A stretch of 64,000 nucleotides of DNA from Platerodrilus igneus (GCA_036346225.1 JARFIW010000999.1:1099001-1163000); one strand, 5' to 3'. Shown: positions 24,103 to 36,865, numbered from the stretch's first letter. Notes: generated by a model from the sequence alone, not told the origin. Numbers and translations: made by a program.

Positions 24103-26775
24103 TTATCCATCTTGGGATTGGTTGGATGCGTACCTCCATTGATTTCTATTCTGAGCTAGCCTACACATCTCCCTGAAACCTCTACAGCCTACATCTTTTA
24201 CTATGTGTGTGCAGTAGTCTAACCTAGGTCTGCCTCTTCCCTTTTTTCCTATTTCTGCTTCTAATATATTCCGCACTATTCCCTCATGCCGTAGTATGTG
24301 GCCTATCATCCTATCTCCCCTATTTTTTACCATTTTCCACATATTTCTTTCTTCCCCTACCATTTTTAGTACCTCTTCGTTCTTAACTTTGTCTGTCCAT
24401 GATATCTTCATAATACGTCTGTAGCACCACATTTCAAAGGCTTCTACCTTTTTCTTGTCCGCTTCTCCTACTGTCCAGGCTTCGCAGCCGTACAGTGCTG
24501 TGCTCCACACATATGTTTTAAGCAATCTTTTCCTTGTTTCTATGTTTGTGGTCTTTGAGCACAGTAGTTGCTTTTTCTTGTTAAATGTAGCACGACCTTG
24601 TGCTAATCTTTATTTTCTATCTTTTGTGCTTTTCCTATTTTGCGTTATTTGGCTTCCTAGGTAGCAGAAATTTTTAGCCTCTTGTAAGTTCATGTTACAT
24701 ACTTGTATTCTTGTTTTTGATTTATTTTCCCCACCTTTGCATACTAGAACTTTAGTTTTAGTTTTATTAATTTTCATACCGTACCTCTCTGTTAGAACCG
24801 TTTCCATTTCATTAAGAGCAGCTTCTAACTCTTCCTTGCTAGACGCTAATACCGCTATATCATCTGCAAATCTAAGCATATCAATTTTTTGTCCCCGCAA
24901 TAGTAATTCCAAATGTCTTCCTGCATTTGACAGTATTCATTGCCTCTTCTATGTACAAGTTAAAAATCAATGGGGATGGGGCACATCCCTGTCTCACCCC
25001 TTTCCTAATGTTTACTTCTCTACGTTCCTGCTCTAATTCTATTACTGCTGTTTGCTCTTTGTATAAGCTATGTACTATTCGTCTATCCCTATAACTCATA
25101 CTAATCTTTTTGAGTATTTCAAACATTTTTTTCCAATTTACATTGTCGAATGCTTTTTCCAGATCTACAAACCCTATATACACGCTTTCCCCTTTTTCTA
25201 TTGTTTTCTCCATTATCACTCTCAGAGCTAAAATAGCCTCCCATGTTCCCCTGTTTCGCCTAAACCCAAATTGGTCTTCTCCTAGTATTTCTTCCGTCTG
25301 TTTTTCCATTCGTCTTTGCACAATTCTAGTTAATATTTTTGAAACGTGTGCTGTCAAAGTTATTTTTCGAAAATTTTCACATCTATTTGCACCTTTCTTT
25401 TTTGGTATAGTTACTATGATGCTACGTTTGAAATCTTTGGGTATCTCGCCTGTCTCATACATATAGCTTACAAGTTGGAAGAGACGTTCTGTTACTGCTT
25501 GTCCAGCGGCTTTTAGATTTTCTTACCATTTTTCAGACTCTTTAATGCTAATTCAAACTCATCTCTAAGTATAGAATATCCCAAGTCATCATTTTCAATG
25601 TCTGATTCTTGTTCTAATGCAGTTAGTTCCTCTCCTGCATATAAATTCCCTATATATTCTTGCCATCTACCCACTTTCTCTACGTTTTCTATGATGACAT
25701 TTCCTTGTGCGTCCCTTATATTTTTGCTATACGGTTTTATATCCCTAAAATTCATTCTAATTCATTTGTATGCTTCGTCTGTCTTTTTTATTTCCATTTT
25801 CGTTTGTACCTCTTTGCACTTTCCATCAATCCATTGTTCTTTAGCTTTCCTACATTTTCGAATAATTTCACATTTTATGGCTTTGTATCTCTGTTTTCCT
25901 GTTTCGTCTGATTTATTTTTGTATTTTCGTCTTTCTTCTATTAAATTCAGGATATCCTTTGTTATCCATGGTTTTTTATTTTCTGTGCATAACCCAGAAT
26001 ATCTCTGGCCACCATGTCTAGGCTGGATTTAATGTTATTCCATTCTGTTTCTACTTCGTTAGTATCAGATATCATCCGGTTATCTTTGAGCAATTCATTT
26101 GACTTTTTTCGAATCTTTCTTGAATATGCTTATATTTTAGTTTCTATAAGTCCAAGTGCCTTTTTTCGTTTCTTTTTTCACATTCTTAAATTTAAGTGCG
26201 GCCTTTATAATTATGATGTTGTGGTCAGTATCTATATCTGCTTCTGGGTAGCTTCTACAGTCTTTTACTTGATTCCTAAACCGTTGTCTAACAAGAATGT
26301 AATCTATTTGATATCTTCCTTTATCTCCTGGCATCTTCCACGTATATCGTCTTCTAGCATGATGTTGAAATAATGTGTTTGTGATGATTAAATTGTTCTT
26401 GTCACAAAATTCTACCAGCCTATTTCCCTTGTCGTTTCTCGTGCCTAAACTAAATAAACTTACAACCGCTCTTTCCTTACCTTCATCTACCACGGCATTA
26501 AAATTTTCCGTAATTATTAAATTTTCATGTCCTTTTACGTATCTTAATATGTCTTCGATATCTTTGTAGATGGCTTCTACCTCTTCGTCACTGTAGCTAG
26601 AGGTGGGCATGTACACTTGTATTATTACTGTGTTTACCGGTTTACATTTTAATCTAACCATGAGTACTCTTTCGTTCTTTTGTAAGTAATTTTCTACACA
26701 GTATCCTATCTTTTTCCGCATAACTATCCCCACACCCAAATTTCCTTCCTCTGCTCCTGTATGAATTACCCTGAA
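24103..26775 (-). pseudogene. RTE-like LINE ORF2 (endonuclease-reverse transcriptase), broken and 5' truncated
   Basis: Minus-strand order is as follows. An APE-type endonuclease lies at 26739-26137 (starts GVGIVMRKKIGY; the usual GDFNA catalytic block reads ENFNA; a DTDHN block near the end). A decayed linker follows. The reverse transcriptase (25755-24610) contains IPKKKGANRCENFRKI, VDLEKAFDNVNW, GVRQGCAPSPLIFNLYIEE and LRFADDIAVLA (FADD at about 24870-24859). The C-terminal region (24525-24103) contains STALYGCEAWT, EMWCYRRIMKISW and LAQNRNQWRYASN. The pattern fits RTE/BovB-type enzymes. Frame breaks and the altered endonuclease site show that it is inactive. It begins inside the endonuclease and forms the core of the inverted structure. 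Confidence 0.82.
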
Positions 26776-27282
26776 GTCTCCACTGATGAAAAAAGTAACT
26801 GTACTTAAACATGATGATTATTATAGCAACTACAAGGATTGGTTGGGCAATATTCTCGAACAATGTTAATTGTGTGAAAGGATTTACTAGAAAACTATTA
26901 ATTCGGCAAATGTCTAAGTGTTGGGAGATCTTGGCAGCCACAGGCTGCTTAACCCCGTTCACTGAATCTCGGTGAAAAAGGGCATAAAATTAGAAAACAA
27001 TAGAAGATCTGTATACAGGATGTGTAAGAATTTCAGGGAACTGAGTAGGCTAGCTTAGAATATCAATAAGTGCACGTATGTGTCCAACCAGTTTAGAGAC
27101 AAAAAACCTAATGACGAAAAACTAAACGTCGATAAATCTGATGATTATTATAAACAACTACAGGTGTTGGTTGTGAAATATGTGCAACTAATGTTGGCTG
27201 TGCGAAACGATATATTGGAATAATTATTAAATCGATAAATGTTCAAGTGCTGGGGAAATTTGGCAGCGATAGGCTGCTTGCC

Positions 27283-27456
27283 CGTGCGTGACAACACACA
27301 CACACAGAACCTCCATTTTACCTCTCATCCGAACGAGGGCGTATTTTTGTGAAAAATGCTGGCCTAACATTTTTCAAGCGTACTGTGTCGGGATTCGAAC
27401 CCGGGACCTTGTGCGTAGTGATCACACACACATACCAACTATGCCACAGAGCCCCC
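27283..27456 (-). mobile_element. tRNA-derived SINE, truncated
   Basis: On the minus strand the head reads GGCTCTGTGGCATAGTTGG (A box: TGGCATAGTTGG) and later GGTTCGAATCC, a perfect B box. Both are RNA polymerase III internal promoter elements inherited from a tRNA. A body (TTGAAAAATGTTAGGC...) and a GT-rich part follow, ending at the arm junction. A second copy of the same family is split across 44425-45320. It is not a functional tRNA: there is no acceptor-stem pairing and no CCA-proximal end. Confidence 0.8.
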
Positions 27457-28009
27457 CCACTGAATGTCAGTAGTGTGTATTAGAATGCCATACCGGCCCC
27501 TATGGTCTCTGCCAATCTAATCACCTAAACAACCGCTGGCCTCTTTTGGGGACCTGTCTTAGTCTGGTTCCTTACTAAACACCCCACTAATTTAGTTAAA
27601 CTTATAGTTCGGCTCTTTAGATCACTGGAACTCTGAAGCTTGTGGTGTGGTCGGTTACGACACTGGTTTTGTGTGTGCGCCGCTACGATCGTAAATTGAA
27701 GTGGGGTTTTGTGCGAGGTGGGGAACATTGGGTATGCGGACCTTAAAGCGGCAAGTAAGAAATTGACGGTTTTATCCAATTGAATTTTAATTTGTTTATT
27801 TTATGCATACTTGTAATGTTTCTATGTGAAGTATTATTAAACTACCTTTACAGCAAAGTTTTGTTATTAAAATCAAGTAATTTACCGTGAAGAGAAAGCA
27901 AACTCAATGTATCAGTCACAACTCTAGGCATTAATATAACCTAGAGTTTCATCGCAAGCTGTTGCACCCGTTCTAGTAATCTAGAACTTCTTCCAGGTAC
28001 AGGTCCATT
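27457..28009. other. Insert of unknown origin in the right arm
   Basis: About 550 bp lie between the SINE head and arm module A'. They are absent from the left arm. No coding frame or recognisable terminus is visible, although 'ctggcctcttttggggacctgtcttag' and the neighbouring bases are GC-richer than the surroundings. It may be a second insertion or the sequence the SINE was originally next to. Confidence 0.35.
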
Positions 28010-28555
28010 CAGAACAGGAAATAGGGTGTATATATAATTGTATAACAATAGAAGGGGAACCGAACTGCATCTAACAAGAAAGAACAGCGCCTATGATGAA
28101 AGACATCAAACATAGAAACAAGAAGAAAATTGTTGAAAGCATATGTGTGGATCACAGTACAGTATGCCTATGAAATAGAGGCAGTAGGAGAAGTAGACAG
28201 AAAAACGGCAGTAGCCTTTTGGAATGTTGTGTTTCAGATGTATGAGGATGATAGCATGGACAGATAAAGTTAATAACAAATACGTTATAGAAATAGTAGG
28301 GGAATAAGGATATCTGTGGAGAAAAATAGACATAGAAGGGCAGAGTACGTTCTAAGGCATTTTGGGGAATAGTATGGGATATATTACAAGCAGAGATAGG
28401 AAAAAGGAGGTAGATGTAGACCTAGATCAGACAGTGATAGATGCAGACTGTGCAAATTTCAGGGAAATGTGTAGGTTAGTTCAGAATAGGAAACAATGAT
28501 GGTACGCGTCTAACCAGTTCCAGAACTGAAGACCTAATGATGATGATGTACTTCA

Positions 28556-29050
28556 AATAAAATGGTTAAATTGGTAAAAATGTTATTTATGATTTAAATT
28601 AGTACTAAATATTAGCAGGCAAATCATATTTTAATGAGGCGTATTTTGTTGGTATTAGGACTTCAATTATTATTATTAAAACAAAAAGATGTATCTCAAT
28701 AACGCAAAAAGTAATTGTTATTAATAAATTAATACTAAATTTCATAGTTCCTGTTGTCAACCATATAATGTTCGTTATAAAATAGAAATTTCAGTAAGTA
28801 ATTAATTCGATATTTAGAGTTATGGGTAAATTAGTCCTTCCGTTTTTCTTTAAATTGCTCCATTGTAAAGTAACAAAATTGGAGATACGCCATTTCGTTT
28901 TAATGACGACGATATGATAAATCTATACAAGAAAAAATACAAGGTGAGCATTTCTTCCTTTTCAAAATTTTACTCGCTTTAAAATTTTTGCATCACATTT
29001 GTGAATTTTGTCTTCACTTTCTTGACTACTCATATAATTGACATGTCAAG
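28556..29050. other. AT-rich spacer before the jockey-like LINE
   Basis: No gene is seen. The last 150 bp or so may be the 5' UTR of the LINE that starts at 29051, since its ORF1 ATG follows directly. Confidence 0.35.
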
Positions 29051-30211
29051 ATGGCTACCAATGAACAACTCAGTGTTTGTGATGCAACTAAAATTTGAAA
29101 ATACTGTTCCAAAAAGGTGGTAAAATATGTTGAGTGTACTAAGTGTGGAGTTATAGCACACCCTTCGTGTGATGAGCGACTAGGGGCTACTCAGACATAT
29201 ACAGGCAGTGGTTGTATCTACTTGTGCAATGTTTGTAACAAAAATGGCAGTGAATTTATTAAAAATCACAATAATACTTTTACCAGTGTTAATCAAGATG
29301 AAGATGCATTTTTAACTGTGCACAGACCTCAAACTTTAGTTGATAAGTTGTCTGAAGCTGATGATGTAAAATTCCTTAAAGGTAATTTGTTTGGAAACAT
29401 TATTAAAACACTTATTAATCAAGAAACCAGGCCACTATTAGAAGAAATAAATATGCTTAAAACTGCAATGGTTAACTTAAGGCAGAGTAATGTTGAGCTT
29501 GTTAGACTATTTACTAAGGACTTAAAAGTTGTAAAGTCAATTGGGAACCCAGGTGTTAGCAATAACCATATTGATACTGTTGATACCTTATCTAAAGTTA
29601 CATGTAATAATAACATGAACTGTAATGAACATCATAACACAGGTGTTAATTGTTTGTTATCAACAGTTACTTCTAATCACAACACATTAGCTGTTACTAC
29701 TGATTCTGGATTGCTTGCACCTCAATTGACTAAATTTATTAAGGAATCTTCTACATCTGCAGTTTTGGATAACCCGAATAATCATCAGCCTAGCACACTG
29801 TTAAATACAGTTAAATCTACCTATGCTAATGTTACTAATCCAAATATCCAACAGCATAATCCAAAGTTAAACGATGCTGATGATGGTTTTACAATAGTGC
29901 AGCGTAGAAGAAAGCAGGGTAAAAGATCAATGTATGGCACTGGAATTGATGTTAACTCTAATTCTAGACTTATGGCAATAGAGAGGAAATCTTGGTTATT
30001 CATCGGTCGCATGAAAGTTGATACTGATTGTATTATTGTATCAGAACATCTTCAATATATGCTCCCTAATTCTAATTTTACTTGTGATGCCTTGGAAACA
30101 AGAGGCATTTATGCATGTTTTTGTATTGGGGTTAACACTGAAGACAAAAGCATTGTAGAGAACCCTGGTTTTTGGCCAAGTGGCACAAATCAGGCCCAAT
30201 ATTTTTCGTAA
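29051..30211 (+). pseudogene. Jockey-like LINE ORF1, one nonsense codon
   Basis: ATG at 29051 gives MATNEQLSVCDATKI, then TGA at 29096-29098 at a position where a zinc-finger Cys would be expected, then KYCSKKV and VECTKCGVIAHPSC. The first finger is therefore hit by a nonsense mutation. From 29117 the frame is open for about 364 codons: finger, Asn/Thr-rich linker, a basic patch (QRRRKQGKRSMYG) and a C-terminal RNA-binding-like domain ending NPGFWPSGTNQAQYF. The product would coat LINE RNA. Apart from the early stop it is well preserved and probably young. Confidence 0.8.
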
Positions 30212-33200
30212 ACAACCAAATCCCCTTAGTAAATCCTGACACTGTAATGAGAAAGCAACGAGGTAAAACAGTCTACGATAAGCAAATTAATATATATTAT
30301 CAGAATGTGCGTGGTTTGCGAACTAAGGCTGCTGAATTTTATCAGGCAGCTGCTTGTTCTAACTATGCGGTGATAATCTTGACGGAAACTTGGGTTAATA
30401 GAGATTATTCGAATCAAGAATTGTTTCCTAATTCTTATAAAGTCTATCGTCATGATCGTAATTATGATGCCCTTGTTTGTGACCGTGGTGGTGGTACACT
30501 GGTGGCAGTAGCTTCTTATATTGCTGCATATGAGATTATAGGTTGCAATAGCATTTTCTTTGAAGACACCTGGGTTAAAGTAAAATTTGACTCTGTAACG
30601 ATAATTATATGTGGGGTATATTTTCCCCCAAATTCATGTTACGAACTTTATGCTAATTTTACTAAAAAATTTGAAAGTATACTAGCTGACAACAATAATT
30701 CTCAATTTCTAATTACTGGTGATTTCAATCTGCCTAAGATTAAGTGGTCATTGGATGATGTGGGAAATTTTACCAACCCTGTGGGCTTGATACCTGCGGA
30801 TGCTGAATCCTTTATCCAGGATATGTATTACCTTAACCTTCAACAGGCTAGCGTTTTTAATTTTTATGGTAGAATGCTTGATCTCATATTTACAGATGCA
30901 ATTGACAATACGGTGGTTACTGAAGCTGACCAGTCCTTAAGCATAGTTGATAATTATCACCCTCCACTCATAATTACTATTGTTAATACTTTTACTCCAT
31001 CGATCAAGAATGAATCTCCATCATACTTCTATAATTTTCGTAGGGCAGACTATGGTAAACTAAATGCCTTTATAACTCCATTGACTGGTCTGTTCTTCAT
31101 GGTTATATAAGTATTGATGAAGCTGTAGAACATTTTTATGAGCTTGTTTTAAAGGATGTTGATATGCACGTGTTGTTACGTGCCAAATTGGCACTAAACA
31201 TTCCTGAGCTTAATTTTGATGTGCGGAAGTTTTCGCGCCTTAAAATTCAAAAGACTTGGCGTGTATTTCCGTCACGTCAAAGTGCGTTTGCGCCAGTTCG
31301 CGCGACGCGAGTGGCGGGAGAACAAGAGTGGGGAAGTGTTTCCGGGAATTCTGTAACGTGGCTGTTTTGCCTGAGACTTCCAGAGGAGTGGTTGGGTTTT
31401 TGGTAACGAATCTTTACCTTTTATTTATGTAGATCCTTGCCTTTGCTTATCTTTGTTTGTCGCCCCTTATACCTGTTTCCTTATTCGATCTCTACATAGG
31501 TAGAGGTAATTTGTAAGCAGCCTGCTCGAACAGTAGTCCACGACCCTAGACGAACGAGTCCTGGGATCAACTGCGACCGCCGTAGCTGGTCGGAGCGCTT
31601 TGGAAGGACGCTAGGCGTACCCTCCGTTAATTATCTTAAAGGGGGCTCCAGCCATCCTGAAGGACGCTATCCGGTGGGACGCCATCCTTGGCGTACTTCG
31701 TGGGAAGCTGGACCTATTTATGTGGGTACCTTATTGTCTATACTGCATTTGTAATGTTTATTATGATATTTATTGCGTAATTGCGCAATTAAATTTGCTT
31801 ATTGTGTGACATCATTGACATATGCGCGTTTAAATTTGTATATTGTGTGACGTCATTGACAGATGGGCGCGCCAAAATCTGTATAAAGATTAGCGCTACC
31901 AACTGCCATTGTGTCTCGTATATCGAGTTCACGGGTAGATAATAGTGTCTCGGCAGAAGAAGCTTTGCAGCAAATATCCGCGTTGGTATAATGGGACACT
32001 GATTAATCTCATTAAGTTAAAGAATAAATTATACAGAAAGTATCAATTATCTGGCTAGGAAATTGATTATAAAAACTACACCAAAATTAGGAAAGACACC
32101 AAGCGCTTAATTGATCTTTGTTATTCAAATTTTATCAGCAACACTGAACTTATGATGCCTAGTAATATTAGACACTTCTGGACTTTCATTAATTCTTTGA
32201 AAAGAAGCAGTGGGATTCCTAGTTCCATGACATATGGTGATGCCGTATTAACAAATGCTCAGAGAATAGTCGATGGTTTTGCAACATATTTCGAATCATG
32301 CTACACTAACCATTCCAATATATTTGTGAATAAAAACATGGTAAGCAAAAGTGTGATTAACCTCTGTTCTCGTGAATTTACAGAGGATGAGGCAATGAAT
32401 AAACTATGTTCCCTGGATGTATCAAAGAATGCTGGCCCTGATGGTATACCACCTCTATTCTTGCAACAATGTGGTACTTCTCTATGTGTTCCTTTGACTT
32501 TCACCTTTCAAATGAGTTTGGATACTGGAACCTTCCCGTTAGTTTGGAAGACAGCAACCTTAATTCCAGTGTTTAAATCTGGTGATAGTGCAGCTGTGGA
32601 AAATTATCGTGGTAAATCCATCCTGTCTTCTATTCCTAAGCTTTTGGAATCCATAATTTGTGACCAAATTTTTAACACTTTCAAGAACGTCATTGCCATA
32701 GAACAGAACAGTTTTCATAAGGGACGCTCTACTAATCTTGGTCTTTATCATAACTTTCTAACTAATACTTTAGAAAAGGGCCTACAAGTTGATGTGATAT
32801 ATACAGACATATCCAAGGCCTTTGACAGTGTATGTCACGCTCTTCTTCTGAACAAACTGAAAACTCTTGGGATCTCTGGTTCTTACCTTGAATGGTTATG
32901 CTCCTATATGGACAATCGCACACAAACGGTGCAAATTGCAGAAACAACTTCCAGAACTATACGGGCTATTTCGGGTGTTCCACAGGGGTCACATCTTGGA
33001 CCGATCCTGTTCATACTTTTTATCAATGATGTTGTATATGTACTTTGCAAATGTAAATGTTTACTTTACGCAGACGACTTAAAGTGATTCTGCTAATGCG
33101 CAATTGGACATTTTCAAACTCGTCAAGTACATGAATAATAATCTGCTCAACTTAAATGTCAAGAAGTGTAAGGTTATGAGATTCTCTAGAAGCACCGAAT

Positions 33201-33517
33201 TGATTACTTTCAATTACACAATTAACAAGGTGAGACTGGACGTTGTTAACAGTATATCCAACCCGGGTGTGTTGTTTGATAATCGTCTCTTGTTCACTGA
33301 ACATATTTCATGTATCGTCTCAAGAGCATTTAAAATGTTGCACTTTGTTAAAAGAAACTCAGTCCACATTAAGGATGTTAGAGCTTTGAAATCTCTATAC
33401 AATTCTCTTGTGCGTAGTATATTAGAATATAACAGCTGTATATGGAATTCTATTTATGCTGTTTATATACATAAAATTGAGCGTGTGCAGCACAAATTTG
33501 TAAAGTTCATTCTATAG
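30172..33517 (+). pseudogene. Jockey-like LINE ORF2 (endonuclease + reverse transcriptase), split
   Basis: The endonuclease (about 30283-30990) has INIYYQNVRGLRTK, ILTETWV, a GDFNLPKIKW block and a YHPP block where SDH is usual. The frame continues to 31110 and shows further similarity up to the LTR at 31174. After the LTR the reading resumes at 31949 with SRQKKLCSKYPRWYNG. The reverse transcriptase (32152-33087) contains KNAGPDGIPPLFL, YTDISKAFDSV, SGVPQGSHLGPILFILFIND and YADD (33067-33078). A frame change follows, and the thumb and C-terminal part lie at 33104-33517. The enzyme would nick target DNA and copy the LINE RNA in place. It is inactive here. Confidence 0.85.
31170..31948 (+). mobile_element. 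Solo LTR of the TGTTACGTGCC family in LINE ORF2
   Basis: The LTR spans 31174-31944 (771 bp), starting TGTTACGTGCC and ending ATAATA. It is flanked by a 4-bp duplication GTGT (31170-31173 and 31945-31948). Removing the LTR and one GTGT rejoins the LINE frame as DMHVSRQKKL...YPRWYNG, which fixes both ends. The same termini and duplication length occur in the palindrome at 15481-19682, whose arms also end ATAATA or ATAGTA before the primer-binding site. Confidence 0.82.
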
Positions 33518-33590
33518 AAACTTACGTTTTCCGACGACCACTTGTGAAAACAACAGATTACACACTACTTATTTATGTAGAAAGTAAAGT

Positions 33591-33659
33591 ATATCACTCT
33601 AGAGTGCGAAAGTACATATCACTCTAGTGTTGAAATACTTTTCAACTCTAGAGTGATAT
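33591..33659. repeat. Short hairpin repeat, 'atatcactctagag' arms
   Basis: The sequence starts 'atatcactctagagt' and ends with its reverse complement 'ctctagagtgatat'; an internal 'atcactctag' repeats the motif. It could form a stable hairpin. It lies just after the decayed LINE coding end. Origin unknown; it may be a miniature foldback. Confidence 0.6.
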
Positions 33660-35970
33660 GACTGATGTTAGTATGCTAGTTACCTAGGCAACCCAAACGA
33701 CTACCGGTTTCTACCTTTTTGCATTCATTCGTTTCGTTTTGGCTAATAACAGTTTAAAATACCCGTAGTTAAATCGATACTGACAGTTTCCGTTTTACTT
33801 AAAGATGTAATTACTCATATTAGTTTGTAATTGAAATGATTTCTTCAATAAAAATTGAGAATGCATATGCTAAAAGCAACAGATTCACGGATTTTATAAA
33901 AACAAAGTAGGTGTTCGAATTTTCAACATCAAAACGTCAAATAAATTTTATAGGTGTCTGTCTGTCTTGCATTGTTGCGTACACATTTATTGCAAATAAG
34001 CATAAAAATAACTATTTCGTAATTGTTTTTAGTGGTGGTCTGTAAGTGTAATAAAAAACGGGGGTAATTAAAAACTTTTTGTAAGTTTATTACCCTTTAT
34101 CCTCGTGACTATCAGCTATATACTAAAACTCTCTATTTTTAATCTGATATCACTAGGTCGAGATTTTCTTCTTTATACTCCAAGCCCAGGGTAATGTCAG
34201 ATGGAAAACGGCTTTAGACAAAGAAAACTCTTAGGGGTTAAACGGCTAGTAGAGTGTTAGCTCTGGGTAGATCATGAGCATGGGTCATGGGTGGATAATC
34301 GACCAAAAATATTTTTAATAGGCGCCACCGTATTTTTAATACAAGTGCCAACAAAATCTAACTGTGTTTGTATAAGGGGAATGCGGAAACCTTATCTTAA
34401 CACCACTATCATAGCCATAAAATTTGAATTTCACTCTTTATCACACACTTACCAAAACCTCAACCACCAGATGTCAAACAGTTGTCTCAGCTTTACCTGT
34501 GAACAAACAAAAACACCACATGGACACTATTTGTGTCTTCAAAAGCATATGCCAAAAATAGAATAAATGAATTTAAACATCTGTGAAATACTAAAGGGAT
34601 TCATTTTCATTACTCTGTCTTTTACTTAAGGAGGATTTGCTCTAGTTTTCTCTTTCCTAATTTAAATGTTGTATAATAAAACGTCTTTCAAAGGAAACAA
34701 AAGGAATTCTATTTATATATAGAAATCTGATTATATACATGTGACTGCAATATATATGTTTACTATCTTGTCATAAATTTTTTATAAAAAGAATTTTAGT
34801 GAAGTTTAACCTTCAAAATAAATATGTATAAATTGATCATTTCTATAAAATTTAGTTTAAGCAAACATGTCATAATTTATTAGTTCATAACACATGATTT
34901 TATTTTTACTATAATCATTGAAGCGCTTCCTTGACCATTTACAACAAAGATTGATCATCAGAAAATAGCGATCATAAAATGCAACTACTCAAATTTAACT
35001 GTAATCTACAAAAAATATACGCGAATTTCAGCACCAATAAAAAGCTTTTACATGACCTGAATGTTTTTAAGCAAAATGTGAAAATTAAATCAAGACTGCA
35101 TTTGGCGTCTAGATTAGGAAACAGAATCTATACTATTTTTTTATCTGACATAAGTTGTCATTCTAAATATCTTAAAACACATTGAATGCGTGTACAAATA
35201 ACTGACAAACTAGATATTTATTCGTGTGTTATTAACTTTAAAAACTACTTTATATTTTTGTTACTCTAATAATCAACGTAGGAAATCTCATAATAATTTA
35301 CTATACTTTCAAAGTTACGGAAAGTTTCAAACACTCACGTGTATCCAAATAAATTGCAGGTGCAAAATCATGACGTCTGCTGTTGTATTTTTCCAGTGTA
35401 TTAATCATCAGTGAGTTTGAAGTACCAAGATTCTTTGTTGAATAAACCATTGCTATACGGCGTAGCTAAATAGATAGAACGAAACCATAACTGCCTGCTT
35501 TAAATTATTGCGACGAAAATTTATTATAATTTAACATTGAAAATTGTTGTTGTAGATATGTCCATTAGATATTGCACTAAAGTGAAATATATTAGTTTAA
35601 TTTATTGTATTAATCTATACCAACTGTCTTAAATGATGTATATTATCGTTCCATGTTCTCAACTCAAGTTCTTCTTCTTGACTCTATTAGACGCCTCGTG
35701 TTTTAGTCGGGCCATCTTGACTTTTATCTCTAGTCAACAAAAAGCGACTTCACTCTCGGACGTTTGAAACAAAAGTGCTGATAATTAACTGGACAACGCT
35801 TGGTAACAAGCCTCAGAATATATATCTTCTAGAATCTATGTGTTATTATGAACATTATACTTTAATTTTTATTGGCTGAATATTTACGAATTAAATGCTT
35901 TAAAATTTATCTGTTTTATTATTAATTTATTAGGCTTGGTGTAACAAGAAAAAAAATACGTTACAGGTCG
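33660..35970. other. Intergenic, no gene seen
   Basis: Open frames are short and AT-biased. No splice-supported exon or element terminus is convincing. Confidence 0.35.
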
Positions 35971-36116
35971 TCGGAAAAATAGTGTACAGTACTCGCGTGG
36001 AAAGTGGCATTTCACACTGGAATAGTCGCACTCGGCTTACGCCTCGTGCGACAATACTCTTCCACTCGTGTGAAATGGGTCACTTTCCACACTAGTAATG
36101 TAATATACTATTTCCA
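35971..36116. repeat. Palindromic MITE
   Basis: About 145 bp with long imperfect inverted arms: left 'ggaaaaatagtg...gtggaaagtggcatttcacac', right 'gtgtgaaatgggtcactttccac...tatttcc', and an inner 'gtcgcac/gtgcgac' pair around 'tcggcttacgcc'. Non-coding. Size and structure fit a miniature inverted-repeat element. The target duplication is not clear. Confidence 0.7.
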
Positions 36117-36823
36117 TATAGTGATGTGTCATACAATGTTAGACTACAATTAGCTGGCTACCAGGCTTTACATACCAGACGAAACACTTCCCTTTTATTA
36201 TTTCTTCATAAAGTTCTTCACAATGTTATCGCCTGTAGCTAGTTACTCGGCGACATTAGGTTTCGTGTGTCACCACATTTTACTCGAAATGCTATTCTTT
36301 TTGATGTAAACCGTCACAGTACCAATTACGGTATGAATGCCTTTGTTGACAATTTAATGAGAAGCTATAACATATTTTCCAAGTGAAATCGATATTTTCA
36401 AGTTCAGTTTTCTACTCTTAAGAATGCATTATCATTATAATAGTTTTAGGTTATTTTTTACTATTTGGGATTGTTTTCCTGTAAGTTTTTGAATATCATA
36501 AATAAATAAAAATAAATAAATATTACGTAAAGATAAGGAATCTAGAGCATATTTCGATAACTTTGGTTTTTATTTTGTCTTGATATCTATAAAATTAACA
36601 AAGTTAGGTCCATTTGCTCAAAATTCGTTTTCAGCCAAACATCAGTTCGGATCCAAACGTAAAATGGTCACAAAACAGAGCCTAAAACTTTTTTTAACCC
36701 TAGTGTTGCACTCGCCTAGTATTGGGTAGCAACTGGTAATAAAATTAAGAAAATCGAAAATGTTGAGCAACATGGTCTGGGTGATTTGTATAAGCAGACC
36801 CCGTTGTTTTATGATTTAAAGCC
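36117..36823. other. Spacer between the MITE and the Mdh1 3' end
   Basis: No gene is seen. AT-rich. Confidence 0.35.
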
Positions 36824-36829
36824 TTTATT
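36824..36829 (-). terminator. Poly(A) signal for Mdh1
   Basis: The plus strand reads TTTATT, giving AATAAA on the minus strand 37 nt after the Mdh1 stop codon. A very short 3' UTR is therefore possible. Confidence 0.55.
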
Positions 36830-36865
36830 TGCTAAATATCATTTGATACACATATCAATACATTT

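Larger units (their letters stand above)
26776..28555. repeat. Right arm of nested inverted repeat, interrupted by a SINE-containing insert
   Basis: This is the reverse complement of the left arm: M2' (about 26776-26956), B' (about 26957-27110), M1' (about 27110-27282) and A' (about 28010-28555, ending 'cctaatgatgatg'). Relative to the left arm it carries about 725 extra bases (27283-28009), the start of which is a tRNA-derived SINE. RTE-type LINEs often end in short TGA-type repeats, and the outer end here (aatgatgatgatg) fits that. Confidence 0.68.
29051..33590 (+). mobile_element. Jockey-like LINE, nearly full length, with solo LTR insertion
   Basis: ORF1 (29051-30211) is followed, with slight overlap, by ORF2 (from about 30172). 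ORF2 contains an endonuclease and a reverse transcriptase; it is interrupted by an LTR (31174-31944) and frame-broken at 33085. Domain order and motifs place it in the jockey/CR1 group of non-LTR retrotransposons. No poly(A) or simple-repeat 3' tail is evident; the coding remnant fades near 33590, where a hairpin repeat begins. Confidence 0.82.

Noticed and set aside
27390..27456. Genuine tRNA gene
   Set aside because: A and B boxes are present but the arms do not form a full cloverleaf, and the sequence continues into a SINE body shared with 44425.
33519..35978. 13-bp inverted match TTTTCCGACGACC at both ends of a 2.4-kb stretch, as if a transposon
   Set aside because: The left copy is better explained as LINE coding sequence, there is no target duplication, and inverted 13-bp matches are expected by chance in 64 kb.
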